Shown: positions 37,901-51,051 of the stretch, one piece after another
Layout of the letters: the number at the start of each line of letters is the position of its first letter
Numbering within the stretch: position 1 is the stretch's first letter
Notes under the pieces: generated by a model
Database searches by the model: none
Seen by the model: only the letters and a program-made list of their open reading frames with translations
Told to the model about the DNA's origin: nothing
Translations under genes and position numbers: made by a program
Assembly (NCBI RefSeq): GCF_004851605.1
Contig: NZ_CP031093.1
Span: 2,976,692 to 3,040,691 of the forward strand
Reading direction: 5' to 3'
DNA length: 64,000 nt
DNA from: Hydrocarboniclastica marina
Lineage (GTDB): Bacteria; Pseudomonadota; Gammaproteobacteria; Pseudomonadales; Oleiphilaceae

Positions 37901-37995
37901 CGGGCCATTGTCAGGTAAGAGGCCAGCCCGAGCAGGCAAAGCATGGCAACAACCATTCCCAGCAGCCGCTGGTTGGCGAGCAGGCGGTCTATCAC
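34969..37995 (-). CDS. RND efflux transporter permease
   Basis: Inner-membrane proton-driven efflux pump of 1008 aa, of the AcrB/HAE superfamily. The first transmembrane helix is at about residues 10-30. The TM4 region VISLGILIDNAIVIVENIQT carries the RND proton-relay aspartate. A second repeat has VNNAIVLIDVLDRQLARGE. Two large periplasmic loops are in place. The start overlaps the stop of the adaptor gene (ATGA), so both are co-translated. No outer-membrane channel gene is nearby, so a TolC-like partner must come from elsewhere. Substrates cannot be read from the sequence. Confidence 0.92.
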   Translation of the reverse strand: MIDRLLANQRLLGMVVAMLCLLGLASYLTMARQEDPNFPHRAGIVTVVYPGATAESVERLVLDPLSDELLQVEEVDIVEATARAGVAMIRVRLWDTIYDTDSAWERVRQAMDRAERDFPGGIDRMELDDRIIDNPTVTLAITGSPSVIEMSAAADRLKQALSDLPGLARVEVAGDVDEQITLGLDDSAMRRMGLTPDNLLNSLAVRNRVIPGGHVTADGKRIGVLPNSEFSSLEDLAATAVELPDGGLVPLAAVAEVWRGPVEPRQAESWYDGERAVTVSLFVRAGQTDAIAFGEAVRERLTQLRPLFEPLQINEMFFQPDQVQERLSDLEVSLIFSVLIVIAVVFFGMGLRMGVLVATTLPLVALISLGLYDLGGGILHQVAVVGMVISLGILIDNAIVIVENIQTRLNAGAGRKEAMSRAISELAGPLGASTGTTLAAFMPLLLSKGGTGDFTRGIPVMIMLTLSISYLLAISVIPLLAGRFLKPSPDRDDPIGGMALRLGQFSAEAPRTVLAIGGGMMVLSLLMVPFMKLQFFPNADRPQVVVEMRMPAGTDLAETGAVASSLEKIIRQRPETESVHRFVGYAGPAFYYNLIPYPESPNRARLVVNTPSLEDTRALMLWLREEGAQHVPQAELVASILGQGPPRAAPVEVRLFNPDQRSLGAAAEQVFRLLRSHPGTVDVRHDLDFGAPTLLIEVDDAIAARHGVTRADVARSLYGQSFGLQIEQYRREDDPIALVLRSLEGADLPVERLLSVNIYNDRGEGVPLSQVARVDSSWQPAAIYQRNGARVTSVFANLRPGYSYSQVLGELERGLDETPLPLGTRMEYGGDSEGSTDANSALLKSAPVGVLLLLFFLLLQFNSFRRVAIVLTTVPLAAVGVIPGLVLSGSAFGFQSVLGVIALVGIVVNNAIVLIDVLDRQLARGETIADAVQEAVIQRARPILLTTATTVAGLLPLVFSSSTLWPPMAWAIISGLLASTVLTLLVVPAICRLSLARDVVPQAPLKEA

Positions 37996-39149
37996 TGCAC
38001 CACCTCAACCTTGTCGCCATCCGCGAGGCGGGACATTCCCGCGTAGACAACCTGATCGTTCGGCACCAGGCCAGGTGACCTCACAAGCACCTCTTCTCCC
38101 AGCAGTTGCACTACTTCGACCGGTACGCGCTGGGCTTTCTCTCGGTCTACCCGAAACACTGCCGCGCCCTCACCCGAGCGCATGACCGAGAGCATCGGGA
38201 CACTTAACGCGTCGCGGTGACGCGCGGGGATGCCGACCTCCACCGGTGTGCCTGCCACTGGCACGGGAATGCCCGGGGGCGCGGCGGGCGACTCGGACAG
38301 CCCCGCCCGGATGACGGGCTGCTCCGGCGGTGGAGGATCTTCAAGGTAGACCACCAGCACCTGCAACTGACCCGCACTGCCGCTGGCTTTCGCGATCTCC
38401 GCTATTTTGGCGGGCACGCGGGCCTTGCCCCGCTCGCGAACCAGCCAGACGGGCAAGTCATCGCCCGGTTTCAGCCCGGCTAGCAGGTGTTCTGGCACCC
38501 GGATCGCGACTTCCATCCCATCATCAGCCGACAGGCTCATGATGGGCTGGCCGGAATTGACGTACTCGCCAGGCTCTATCAGCAGGGTTTCTATGCGCCC
38601 CGCAAACGGTGCTTTCAACTTGGTTTCTGCAGCCAGTTGCTGTGCTTCTGCAAGCGCGGCACGTGCCGTCTCGACCGCCGCAGCAAGACTTTCTTCGGTA
38701 GCGCGTGCCTGCTCCAGACCCTGGATAGACTGGACACCGCGGTCGTGCAACGCCTCAGCACGCCTTAATTCGCGTGTCGCCTGGCCAGCCCGAGCCTGCA
38801 GCTCGCGCAACCTCGCCTTGGCAGACTTCACTGCCGGCTCCAGTTTCGGGTTATAAAGTGTTGCGACGACTTCGCCTTTTTCAACGAACTGACCTAACTT
38901 CACCGGACGCTTGTCGACGGTGCCGCTAACCTGAAACGTCAGCTCAGCCCGTTCCCTTGCCCGGACGGTGCCCGGGAACCGCAGTGGCTGCGCCTGGGAT
39001 TCGCCATTGACCGGCGAGACCCGGACCGGGACCGGCTTCATCTGATCCACTTCTGAAGACTCGCCAGGGCTGCAACCGCTTAGTAGAGTAAGAGTTGCCA
39101 GGAGCAGAACGAATAACACCCGCGCGGAGATGAGATGACGCCAAACCAT
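37992..39149 (-). CDS. RND efflux periplasmic adaptor (membrane fusion) lipoprotein
   Basis: Links the RND pump to an outer-membrane channel. The protein has a lipoprotein signal, LLLATLTLLSGC, with the cysteine at about residue 26. Then come a barrel-sandwich/lipoyl half (RFPGTVRARERAELTFQVSG), an alpha-hairpin coiled coil (about 100-160, rich in Ala, Glu and Arg), the second lipoyl half (KAPFAGRIETLLIEPGEYV) and C-terminal beta domains. ATG at 39149 has GGGGA about nine bases upstream; ATG at 39164 would add five residues. It is divergent from a TetR gene, with repeated elements in between. Confidence 0.9.
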   Translation of the reverse strand: MVWRHLISARVLFVLLLATLTLLSGCSPGESSEVDQMKPVPVRVSPVNGESQAQPLRFPGTVRARERAELTFQVSGTVDKRPVKLGQFVEKGEVVATLYNPKLEPAVKSAKARLRELQARAGQATRELRRAEALHDRGVQSIQGLEQARATEESLAAAVETARAALAEAQQLAAETKLKAPFAGRIETLLIEPGEYVNSGQPIMSLSADDGMEVAIRVPEHLLAGLKPGDDLPVWLVRERGKARVPAKIAEIAKASGSAGQLQVLVVYLEDPPPPEQPVIRAGLSESPAAPPGIPVPVAGTPVEVGIPARHRDALSVPMLSVMRSGEGAAVFRVDREKAQRVPVEVVQLLGEEVLVRSPGLVPNDQVVYAGMSRLADGDKVEVVQ

Positions 39150-39191
39150 GATAGAGATCCCCATAGAGAACTTGCGCAGCGTTTAAAAAGA

Positions 39192-39237
39192 AATGACAAT
39201 ACATTAAGACACGCTGTCATTAAATAACATGCTGTCA
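39192..39237. promoter_or_regulatory. Putative operator cluster between the efflux genes and tetR
   Basis: An inverted repeat AATGACA (39192-39198) and TGTCATT (39215-39221) overlaps two direct copies of ACAYGCTGTCA (39209-39219 and 39227-39237, 18-bp period). The cluster lies 43-88 bp upstream of the adaptor start and 145 bp before tetR. It is a likely binding site for the divergent TetR protein. No experimental consensus is known to me. Confidence 0.5.
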
Positions 39238-39381
39238 ACAGATTTTGCATGCCTGACTGGATAAACTCTGGATTACGCATCCTGAGTAAAGCGGCCCAAG
39301 AAGCTAACATATCTGGGACGGTCGTTCAGTTACTGAGCAAGACCCTTCATCATTTTCTGAAAAAAATGGGCGGACGGCCGA

Positions 39382-40029
39382 ATGAGCTTACAACAGCGAC
39401 GGGAGCGCGAACGCCAGGATCGCCGGGAGAGTATACTGGATGCCGCCGAGCGAACCTTCTTTGAAAAAGGCTATGAGCGAACTTCCATGGATGAAATCGC
39501 CAAAGCTGCACAGTTGAGCCGGGCACTGCTCTATGTCTACTTCAAGGATAAGTCCGCGATTCTTCGCAGTATCACCCTACGCGCCGGGGAAGAGCTACGT
39601 CGGCGCTTTCAGGCCGCAGTGGCAACGGAAGCGACTGGAATTGGCCAGATCGCCGCAATCGGTCAGGCTTACTACCAGTTCTCCCAGCAGAAACCCGACT
39701 ACTTCGATGTCCTTACCCATGCTGCAAGTCTCAGCATCGATAACGCCGACGAACTTGGTCAGGCCCAAAGAGAATGTGAGTTTCGGACCATGGAAGTTCT
39801 CGTAGCGGCGCTGACTACAGGTCTCGAAGATAACACCCTATCCGGGCGGCGTATCGTCGAGCCCCTGGAAACCGCTCTCTATCTCTGGGGTGCGTTGCAC
39901 GGGGTAATCATGCTCAGCAAACAGCAGGGCCGAGGATCACATACCGCCGCTGCGGTCCGACCGGAGAAACTCGTCGCCCATACCATGCAGATGCTAATGC
40001 TATCGCTACAGGAGCCCCGGGGAAACTGA
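39382..40029 (+). CDS. TetR/AcrR family regulator
   Basis: DNA-binding repressor of 215 aa. The N-terminal helix-turn-helix (about residues 15-62) reads RESILDAAERTFFEKGYERT then SMDEIAKAAQLSRALLYVYF, typical of TetR. The ligand-binding C-terminal domain is helical (FSQQKPDYFDVLTHAASLS, LYLWGALHGVIMLSKQQ). It is transcribed away from the RND adaptor-pump pair, the classical arrangement for a local efflux repressor. The inducer is unknown. Confidence 0.9.
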   Translation: MSLQQRRERERQDRRESILDAAERTFFEKGYERTSMDEIAKAAQLSRALLYVYFKDKSAILRSITLRAGEELRRRFQAAVATEATGIGQIAAIGQAYYQFSQQKPDYFDVLTHAASLSIDNADELGQAQRECEFRTMEVLVAALTTGLEDNTLSGRRIVEPLETALYLWGALHGVIMLSKQQGRGSHTAAAVRPEKLVAHTMQMLMLSLQEPRGN

Positions 40030-40063
40030 CCGGCCGCCTGGTCGCGACTTCAGCCCGGGCCGC

Positions 40064-41398
40064 TCACTGGAACTCATAGATCCTTCCAAGCCCCAGAATA
40101 CCGGTCAGCTCATCCAGCGCATTGCGGCTTTCCTCAAGCAGGGCTCTATCCGCCAGATCAGCTTGTGTTAAGCGGTCGCGGTAGTGTTTCTCAACCCAGC
40201 GTTCAAGACACCTGAACAATTCATCCGTCAGCAACACCCTGCCGTTCACTGCCGCTCGTTCTTGCTCCGTCAGGACCACGCGCAACCGCAGGCAAGCCGG
40301 ACCTCCGCCATTGCGCATCGATTGCTGAAGCGCAAAGACGACCACTTCATTGATCGGATTGGACCCCGCTATCAGACAGTCCAGGTAGTGCGACACAGCT
40401 TCCTGCTCTCTACACTCCGCTGGCACTACCAGGACCATGGTTCCGTCCGGCCGGGTCAGCAACTGGCTATTGAACAGATACGACGTTACTGCCTGCTCAA
40501 CGCTGATTGCCTCCTCGGGCACGCGAATCGGGATTAACGGCGTAGCACCAAGCTTCTCGTTCAATTCCTGCAACAGCCGGGCCTCATCCGCGAAAGCATG
40601 TTCGTGATAGAACAGCACCGGCCCATTGCCCACGGCAATCACGTCGTTATGGAAAACGCCCGCGTCAATCACACTCGGATTCTGCTGCGCGAAAACAACA
40701 CGGCTGGCATCCAGCCCGTGGAGACGGGCCACTGCCTCTGACGCTTCAAGTGTCTGCCGCGCCGGATACCGTTGGGGCCGCGTTCCCGACTCATTGAAAG
40801 CGGCTCGGCCATAGACAAACAGCTCTACCCCTGGCTCGCCATACCCGGCGCACAGGCGAGTGTGATTCGCGGCCCCTTCGTCGCCGAACTGACTGACAGC
40901 CGGGAGCGCAGGATGATGAGCAAAGCAGGCTTCATCTGCAAACACTGAACGCAATATGCGGCTGGTGCCCGGATGTTCGATCGCACGATGGAATTTGGCG
41001 TTCAGGTTCGCCACCGTAAAGTGCACCCGTCCGTCCGCCGTGTCAGCACTGGGTGAGACTGTCGCGGCGTTGGCGGTCCACATACTCGAAGCGGAGCTGG
41101 CCGCGGCCAACAACGTGGGCGACGCACGCGCGGCTTCGCGCAGTATTTCCGCATCGCTCCCGGCAAACCCGAGGGACCTCAGCGTCGGCAGATGTGGCCT
41201 TTCGTGCGGCGGCAGCACCCCCTGACAAAAACCGAGATCAGCCAGTGCCTTCATTTTCCGCAGGCCCTGTAGCGCTGCTTCACGGGGATTGGACTGTCCA
41301 CGCACGTTGCTGGCGGACGCCAGGTTACCCCACGATAGCCCCGCGTAGTTGTGGGTCGGCCCGACCAGGCCATCAAAATTGACTTCAACTGTACTCAT
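40064..41398 (-). CDS. astB: N-succinylarginine dihydrolase
   Basis: Second AST step: N-succinylarginine to N-succinylornithine, ammonia and CO2. The 444-aa protein begins [20 protein letters not shown], which sets the start at 41398 (GGGAG six bases upstream) and not at 41473. Amidinotransferase-fold motifs are seen: [18 protein letters not shown] segment, [18 protein letters not shown], and the C-terminal [19 protein letters not shown] with the catalytic cysteine. It is last of the aruC-F-G-D-B run, 126 bp after astD. Confidence 0.96.
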   Translation of the reverse strand: MSTVEVNFDGLVGPTHNYAGLSWGNLASASNVRGQSNPREAALQGLRKMKALADLGFCQGVLPPHERPHLPTLRSLGFAGSDAEILREAARASPTLLAAASSASSMWTANAATVSPSADTADGRVHFTVANLNAKFHRAIEHPGTSRILRSVFADEACFAHHPALPAVSQFGDEGAANHTRLCAGYGEPGVELFVYGRAAFNESGTRPQRYPARQTLEASEAVARLHGLDASRVVFAQQNPSVIDAGVFHNDVIAVGNGPVLFYHEHAFADEARLLQELNEKLGATPLIPIRVPEEAISVEQAVTSYLFNSQLLTRPDGTMVLVVPAECREQEAVSHYLDCLIAGSNPINEVVVFALQQSMRNGGGPACLRLRVVLTEQERAAVNGRVLLTDELFRCLERWVEKHYRDRLTQADLADRALLEESRNALDELTGILGLGRIYEFQ

Positions 41399-41524
41399 GC
41401 TGTCTCCCGGCAGCTTTTCCGCTGTGCGGCAGAATCCTCCACCCCAATGGCGCTTCTCCACACCGGCGCTCACTTGCCCTAAACCGCTTGCTTGCCCGAA
41501 ACCATGTACGGAATTGCAGGACCA

Positions 41525-44083
<2,559 letters not shown>

Positions 44084-44087
<4 letters not shown>

Positions 44088-45097
44088 AGATCCACCACTA
44101 GCAGCCGGGCGCCGTCTTTAATCGCCAGGGCAGCCGCCGCCTCAGCAGGAAGCTCAAGGCTCTCGTCGTCAGCGGCCGTCGCGGCGGTCAAGGCGCACCG
44201 AAACTGATCGCGGCTGTCGTTGGCGACCAGGTACTGACCAGAGGGAGCGCTACTTCCCTTCGAGCTTGCCGAGTACTGGTACCGGGCGGGCTGCTCAAGG
44301 TCATGGGCAGTTGCCTCAAGCGTCGGCCCGCCATCAAAAATGTCCAGGTGACGGCCCCACTCGAAACCCTCTTTTTCCAGTAGCTTCGCCGACCGGGTTG
44401 CTGCTTCATGGGGTCGCCCAAGGGCAGCCCGGGCGGCATCGCTGAGCAGAGTGACGTAAATGGGGTGCGAGGGCATAAGCTCAGCCAGGAATGTCTTGCT
44501 GAGAATCCCGGAATAGGTGTCGGCCGTGGCGAATTCCATATCGAAGAAGTGGCGGCCCAGACTGTCCCAGAAAGGAGAGCTTCCGGCATCGTCCTGGCAG
44601 CCCTGCAGCTCGACGATCAGCTTGTCCGTGAAGAGGTGAGCCCACTGCGCAATAAACAGCAGCCGCGACCGGGACAGGAGCGCGAAAGCTGGTGATTGCC
44701 GAAGATGCTCCGCAATGGCAAAACTGCAAAGCAGTGTTTGTCCGGTAAGCTCGTGGCTCAGGTAGAGCACTTCGACCCGAGTGGTCACGGCGAGCTCGTG
44801 GCTGGCATGGATGAGTTCATCCCGCCGATAGGTATAGAACGGCTGCCCGTTACCGGAGCAGGTATCGATGCCGGCTGTGCCGAGCAGCTCAGAGGTCGAG
44901 ATATCCTCTAGCACAAAAAGGTAGCGCGCCATCTCCGACTCAGCATTTGTGCCATTGAATGAACGCATGCTGAGGTTGACCTTCTCCGCAAGCCGATCAG
45001 CTGAACGGGGCAATGTCGACACCCGGGCCCGCTGACCTTCAGCCAGCGACTCTATCGCGGGAACGTCTTCGAGGCGGGCCGGACGCACTATCCACAT
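44084..45097 (-). CDS. aruF: Arginine/ornithine N-succinyltransferase, alpha-type subunit
   Basis: Partner of AruG, 337 aa. Visible segments are VRPARLEDVPAIESLAEGQR, FYTYRRDELIHASHELAV, LSRSRLLFIAQWAHLFTDKL, GSSPFWDSLGRHFFDMEF, SKTFLAELMPSHPIYVTLLS and HLDIFDGGPTLEA; the FDGGPTL form marks the alpha subunit in Pseudomonas. AGGGTG lies about eight bases before the ATG. It overlaps aruG and lies 62 bp after aruC. Confidence 0.93.
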
Positions 45098-45159
45098 ACT
45101 GGCACCCTGTTGCAGTGGAATTTTATCGCTAGTGAGCAGTTCAGTTACGCTCAGGCAGC

Positions 45160-47512
<2,353 letters not shown>

Positions 47513-47644
47513 CTGCTAGTCCTCCATGAGACCCGCCGTTCAGCAGGCGGTCGGCTAATGCCACGTGAAAACAAGCCCAATTAATCTGGCACACCACGGT
47601 GGTGGCCGTAGGGCTCAGCCTTGGGCTTTTTCATTGCTGCCTTA

Positions 47645-48079
47645 TCACTGCTGCTCTTCTCGGCCTGCGGCAGGTTCCAGCGCGCTGAAATAGGCCGCAA
47701 GATCCCGGATGTCTTCGTCAGAAAGAGACTTGGCGACCGGCGTCATTACGGGATGGTAACGCGATCCTGACTTGAAGCTGACGAGCTGATTTTGAAGGTA
47801 CGCTGCGTTCTGTCCTGCCAGATCCGGAAAGCCCGGGTTGGTGGTTTCCCCCCCGACGCCATGGCAGGCGATGCACTGAACGGCTTTCTGACGTCCAGCC
47901 TCGGGTATCTCCGACTGCGCACTATCAGCTGCCGCGGTCGTTGCAAGAAGCAGGACCGATCCGGCAGCGGAGATCACGCGTACCAGTCGTCCCATCGGCC
48001 GCACTGCCGTGCGCGCCGACCGACGATAACCTCTAACGGCAGCTGTAAAGCTCGCTATCTCATACATTGCCTGCCCCAT
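47645..48079 (-). CDS. Single-heme c-type cytochrome
   Basis: Exported class I cytochrome c of up to 144 aa. The heme-binding motif is CIACH (about residues 69-73), followed by NPGFPDLAGQNAAYLQNQL and the methionine ligand in HPVMTPVAKSLSDEDIRDLA. A signal-like hydrophobic segment (VISAAGSVLLLATTAAADS) comes rather late, and the true start may be the methionine at about 48064 or 47995. It is divergent from the quinoprotein gene and probably a soluble electron carrier. Confidence 0.88.
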   Translation of the reverse strand: MGQAMYEIASFTAAVRGYRRSARTAVRPMGRLVRVISAAGSVLLLATTAAADSAQSEIPEAGRQKAVQCIACHGVGGETTNPGFPDLAGQNAAYLQNQLVSFKSGSRYHPVMTPVAKSLSDEDIRDLAAYFSALEPAAGREEQQ

Positions 48080-48202
48080 CCCTGGCCTGAACGATTGGAG
48101 ATTTCACTCAAAGTCTAGAAGTAGGACTTATTCCATAACAACGACCATTAACAAAGCATAACCGTTCGCTTCGAAACCTTGTTTTGCCCATCGCCGGGCG
48201 CG

Positions 48203-48232
48203 TTGACCCTCTGCCAAAAATATTTCTATAGT
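48203..48232 (+). promoter_or_regulatory. Promoter for the quinoprotein dehydrogenase operon
   Basis: TTGACC (48203-48208), an 18-bp spacer and TATAGT (48227-48232) make a plausible sigma-70 promoter, about 84 bp before the chosen ATG. The spacer is AT-rich. Confidence 0.55.
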
Positions 48233-48315
48233 GATTTGCCGAAGGGAGAGCTCGGGCCAACGGTGTTTTCGCGCCCGCGATCGTGATTGACGGAGAGAAA
48301 AAGAAGGAGCTTAGG

Positions 48316-50343
48316 ATGAATCACTATAGCCGTGCCGGATGCGACAGCCGCGCCGGAAGCGAGCCGACCATGCCCGCGCAGCCGGGAACGGCCCAAGCCC
48401 TGGCGCGGCGAATCCTAGCGACCCTGTCACCCGGCCGCTTACCCTTGCAGGAACCCAGCCATCAATTCCATTGCAATATGCTAACTCTCCCCTTCATCGT
48501 GCTGACACTACTGGCAACGGCGGCGGTGCCATCCCAAGCCTCAGAGAAGCTGAGTGAGCTCTCCAAAGACGACTCCCAATGGGTTATGCCAGCCAAAAAT
48601 TACGCCTCGACGCGCTACAGCGGGCTGGACCAGATCACCACTGAAAACGTTGACGAACTGGAGGTTGCCTGGACCTACTCAACCGGACTGGTTGCAGGGC
48701 ACGAGGCAGCGCCAATTGTCGTGGGCGAAACCATGTACGTGGTCACGCCCTGGCCCAACAAGCTCATTGCACTGGACATCACTGACGGTTCGAAACGGTG
48801 GGTATATGAACCAAAACCGGCGCGCGCTGCCCAAGGCGTAGCTTGCTGCGACGTAGTCAACCGGGGAGCAGCCTATGCTGAAGGTAAAATTTTCTTCAAT
48901 ACCCTCGATAACCACACGGTCGCGGTAGATGCCGAAACCGGCAAAGAAATCTGGAAGACCAAACTCGGCGAGATCAACCGCGGCGAAACCATGACCATGG
49001 CGCCGCTTGTCGTCAAGGACAAGGTGCTGGTCGGCAACAGTGGCGGGGAGATGGGCGTTCGCGGTTGGCTGACTGCGCTGGATACGACGACAGGTGAGAT
49101 CGCCTGGAGAGCATATTCAACAGGGCCGGATGAGGACGTCCTGATTGGCGAAGGCTTCGATCCTTTCTATGCAAAGGACCAGGGTACGGACCTCGGTGTC
49201 GAGACGTGGCCAGCGGGAAGGTGGCAGACCGGCGGTGGGACCGTGTGGGGCTGGATCTCCTATGATCCGGAGCTCGATCTGATCTATCACGGTACGGGCA
49301 ACCCCGGTCCGTGGAACCATACCCAGCGTCCCGGCGATAACAAATGGACGGTTAGTCTTTTTGCCCGTGATCCCGACACCGGTATGGCCAAGTGGGCTTA
49401 TCAGATTGATGCTCATGACCTTTTTGACTATGACGGTATAAACGAAAGTGTGCTGCTGGATCTTGAGATCGACGGGAAACCACGCAAGGTGATGGTCCGC
49501 CCCGAGCGCAACGGCCACATGTACGTTATGGACCGGGCGACTGGCGAGGTGCTTTCAGCGGAAGAGTACGGGTTCATCACCGTGACCAAAGGTATCAATC
49601 TGGACACCGGTAAGCCGATCGAGGTGGAAGCAAAAGTGCCGGAGGTAGGCAAGGTCACGCGCGAGATATGCCCGGCCCCTCCCGGCGCGAAAGACTGGCA
49701 GCCTTCGGCATGGTCCGAGAAGACGCGGCTTTTGTATGTCCCTCACCAGAATCTCTGCATGGACATGGCGATTGCCGAGACAAGTTACATTGCCGGCACG
49801 CCTTTTGTGGGAGCGGAAGTTGAAATGTACGCCGGCCCTGGAGGTCAGCGCGGGCGCTTTATGGCCTGGGATCCTGAGACAGGCGAAGAGGTCTGGAATA
49901 TCAAAGAGCGCTTCCCGGTCTGGAGCGGAACCGTGGTAACCGCCGGTAATGTTGTTTTTTACGGCACGATGGATCGCTGGTTCAAGGCTGTGGACGCGAG
50001 TACGGGTGAACTGCTCTGGAAGCACAGGGTAGGCTCAGGAATTATCGGCCAACCGGTCACTTACAAGGGCCCTGATGGCCGACAGTACGTTGCGATCTTT
50101 GCCGGCGTCGGCGGGTGGTCCGGGGCGGTTGTCTCCGGGCAGCTGGACCCGAGCGTCCCGTTTGGCGCGCTGGGCTTCGTCGGCGCCATGCAGGACCTGC
50201 CACAGTTTACAGAACCCGGCGGTACGCTCTACGTGTTTGCTCTACCAGAGGAGACAACGAACGGGAGCCCCGCCAACGAAATAGGATCAGCCCCCCAGGA
50301 TCATGCAAACACCGGCCTGGCTGGTAGGGTGGTCGAAAACTAA
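48316..50343 (+). CDS. PQQ-dependent alcohol dehydrogenase, lanthanide-type active site
   Basis: Periplasmic quinoprotein oxidising primary alcohols and passing electrons to cytochrome c. The 675-aa eight-bladed propeller has the vicinal disulfide GVACCDVVNRG, GTGNPGPWN (metal-binding Asn) and QRPGDNKWT. The catalytic stretch is FDYDGINE, with Asp at about residue 371 and a second Asp two positions later (373). In XoxF and PedH/ExaF enzymes that second Asp binds a lanthanide, where Ca-dependent MxaF has Ala. I therefore predict a Ln-dependent ethanol/methanol dehydrogenase. ATG 48316 has AAGGAG upstream but gives a long 55-residue N-region before the signal helix; ATG 48478 is an alternative without a ribosome-binding site. 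Confidence 0.92.
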   Translation: MNHYSRAGCDSRAGSEPTMPAQPGTAQALARRILATLSPGRLPLQEPSHQFHCNMLTLPFIVLTLLATAAVPSQASEKLSELSKDDSQWVMPAKNYASTRYSGLDQITTENVDELEVAWTYSTGLVAGHEAAPIVVGETMYVVTPWPNKLIALDITDGSKRWVYEPKPARAAQGVACCDVVNRGAAYAEGKIFFNTLDNHTVAVDAETGKEIWKTKLGEINRGETMTMAPLVVKDKVLVGNSGGEMGVRGWLTALDTTTGEIAWRAYSTGPDEDVLIGEGFDPFYAKDQGTDLGVETWPAGRWQTGGGTVWGWISYDPELDLIYHGTGNPGPWNHTQRPGDNKWTVSLFARDPDTGMAKWAYQIDAHDLFDYDGINESVLLDLEIDGKPRKVMVRPERNGHMYVMDRATGEVLSAEEYGFITVTKGINLDTGKPIEVEAKVPEVGKVTREICPAPPGAKDWQPSAWSEKTRLLYVPHQNLCMDMAIAETSYIAGTPFVGAEVEMYAGPGGQRGRFMAWDPETGEEVWNIKERFPVWSGTVVTAGNVVFYGTMDRWFKAVDASTGELLWKHRVGSGIIGQPVTYKGPDGRQYVAIFAGVGGWSGAVVSGQLDPSVPFGALGFVGAMQDLPQFTEPGGTLYVFALPEETTNGSPANEIGSAPQDHANTGLAGRVVEN

Positions 50344-50427
50344 ATACAGGAAAAGCCGTGCGGTCCCGCCGGGTTTTGAGCCTGCGAGACCCTAGCCCGC
50401 ACGAAAGGCGGTCCACAGGAGGTGACC

Positions 50428-51051
50428 ATGAACAACTGCCTATCAACGTCCATCGGCACGATGGGCCTCGCTGTACTGAGCCTTGTACTCGTCGGTTGCA
50501 ATCCGGCCGATGAACCCGCACCCGAAAATGGCACTGTCTCCGAAAGCGAAGAGCTTCAGGGCGAGGCTAATAGCGTGCAGACCTATACCACAGACGTGGA
50601 AGAGTCTATTGCGCCTATCGGGGACCGTTTGCCGGCGGATCCGGCCAGAACCGTTTTGATTCCAGCCACCTCATTGTTCCCGGGCACCACCGCGGTTGCC
50701 GCCGACCTGGCGAACCCTTATGCCGGCGATGAAAAAGCCATAGCTCGGGGGGAGCAGCACTTTGGCGCGTTCAACTGCAATGGATGCCACGCGCCATTGG
50801 GCGGAGGCGGAATGGGGCCGCCGTTGAGCGATGAGGTCTGGATCTACGGCGGAGAGCCGGGCCAAGTCTACCTCAGTATCCTGCATGGCAGGCCGGCCGG
50901 TATGCCCGCTTGGGGTTCGATGCTTCCCGAGAAAACAATCTGGGAGCTGGTTGCATATATAGACACCCTAGATGAAATAGAGAACTACGCCGCTAAAAAA
51001 GGTTTTGACGAAAATGTCGAAGGTTACCGAGAGATCGACTCCAGCGAATGA
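50428..51051 (+). CDS. c-type cytochrome lipoprotein, probable electron acceptor of the quinoprotein
   Basis: A 207-aa protein with a lipoprotein signal (LAVLSLVLVGC, cysteine at about residue 24), an acidic linker and a class I heme domain. The motif is CNGCH and the methionine ligand is probably in GRPAGMPAWGSMLP. The start at 50428 follows an ideal AGGAGGTG. It lies 84 bp after the dehydrogenase and overlaps the oxidase subunit II gene by 38 bp. This placement suggests that it carries electrons from PQQH2 to the caa3 oxidase. It is similar in role to XoxG or cytochrome cL, but not clearly the same family. Confidence 0.88.
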   Translation: MNNCLSTSIGTMGLAVLSLVLVGCNPADEPAPENGTVSESEELQGEANSVQTYTTDVEESIAPIGDRLPADPARTVLIPATSLFPGTTAVAADLANPYAGDEKAIARGEQHFGAFNCNGCHAPLGGGGMGPPLSDEVWIYGGEPGQVYLSILHGRPAGMPAWGSMLPEKTIWELVAYIDTLDEIENYAAKKGFDENVEGYREIDSSE

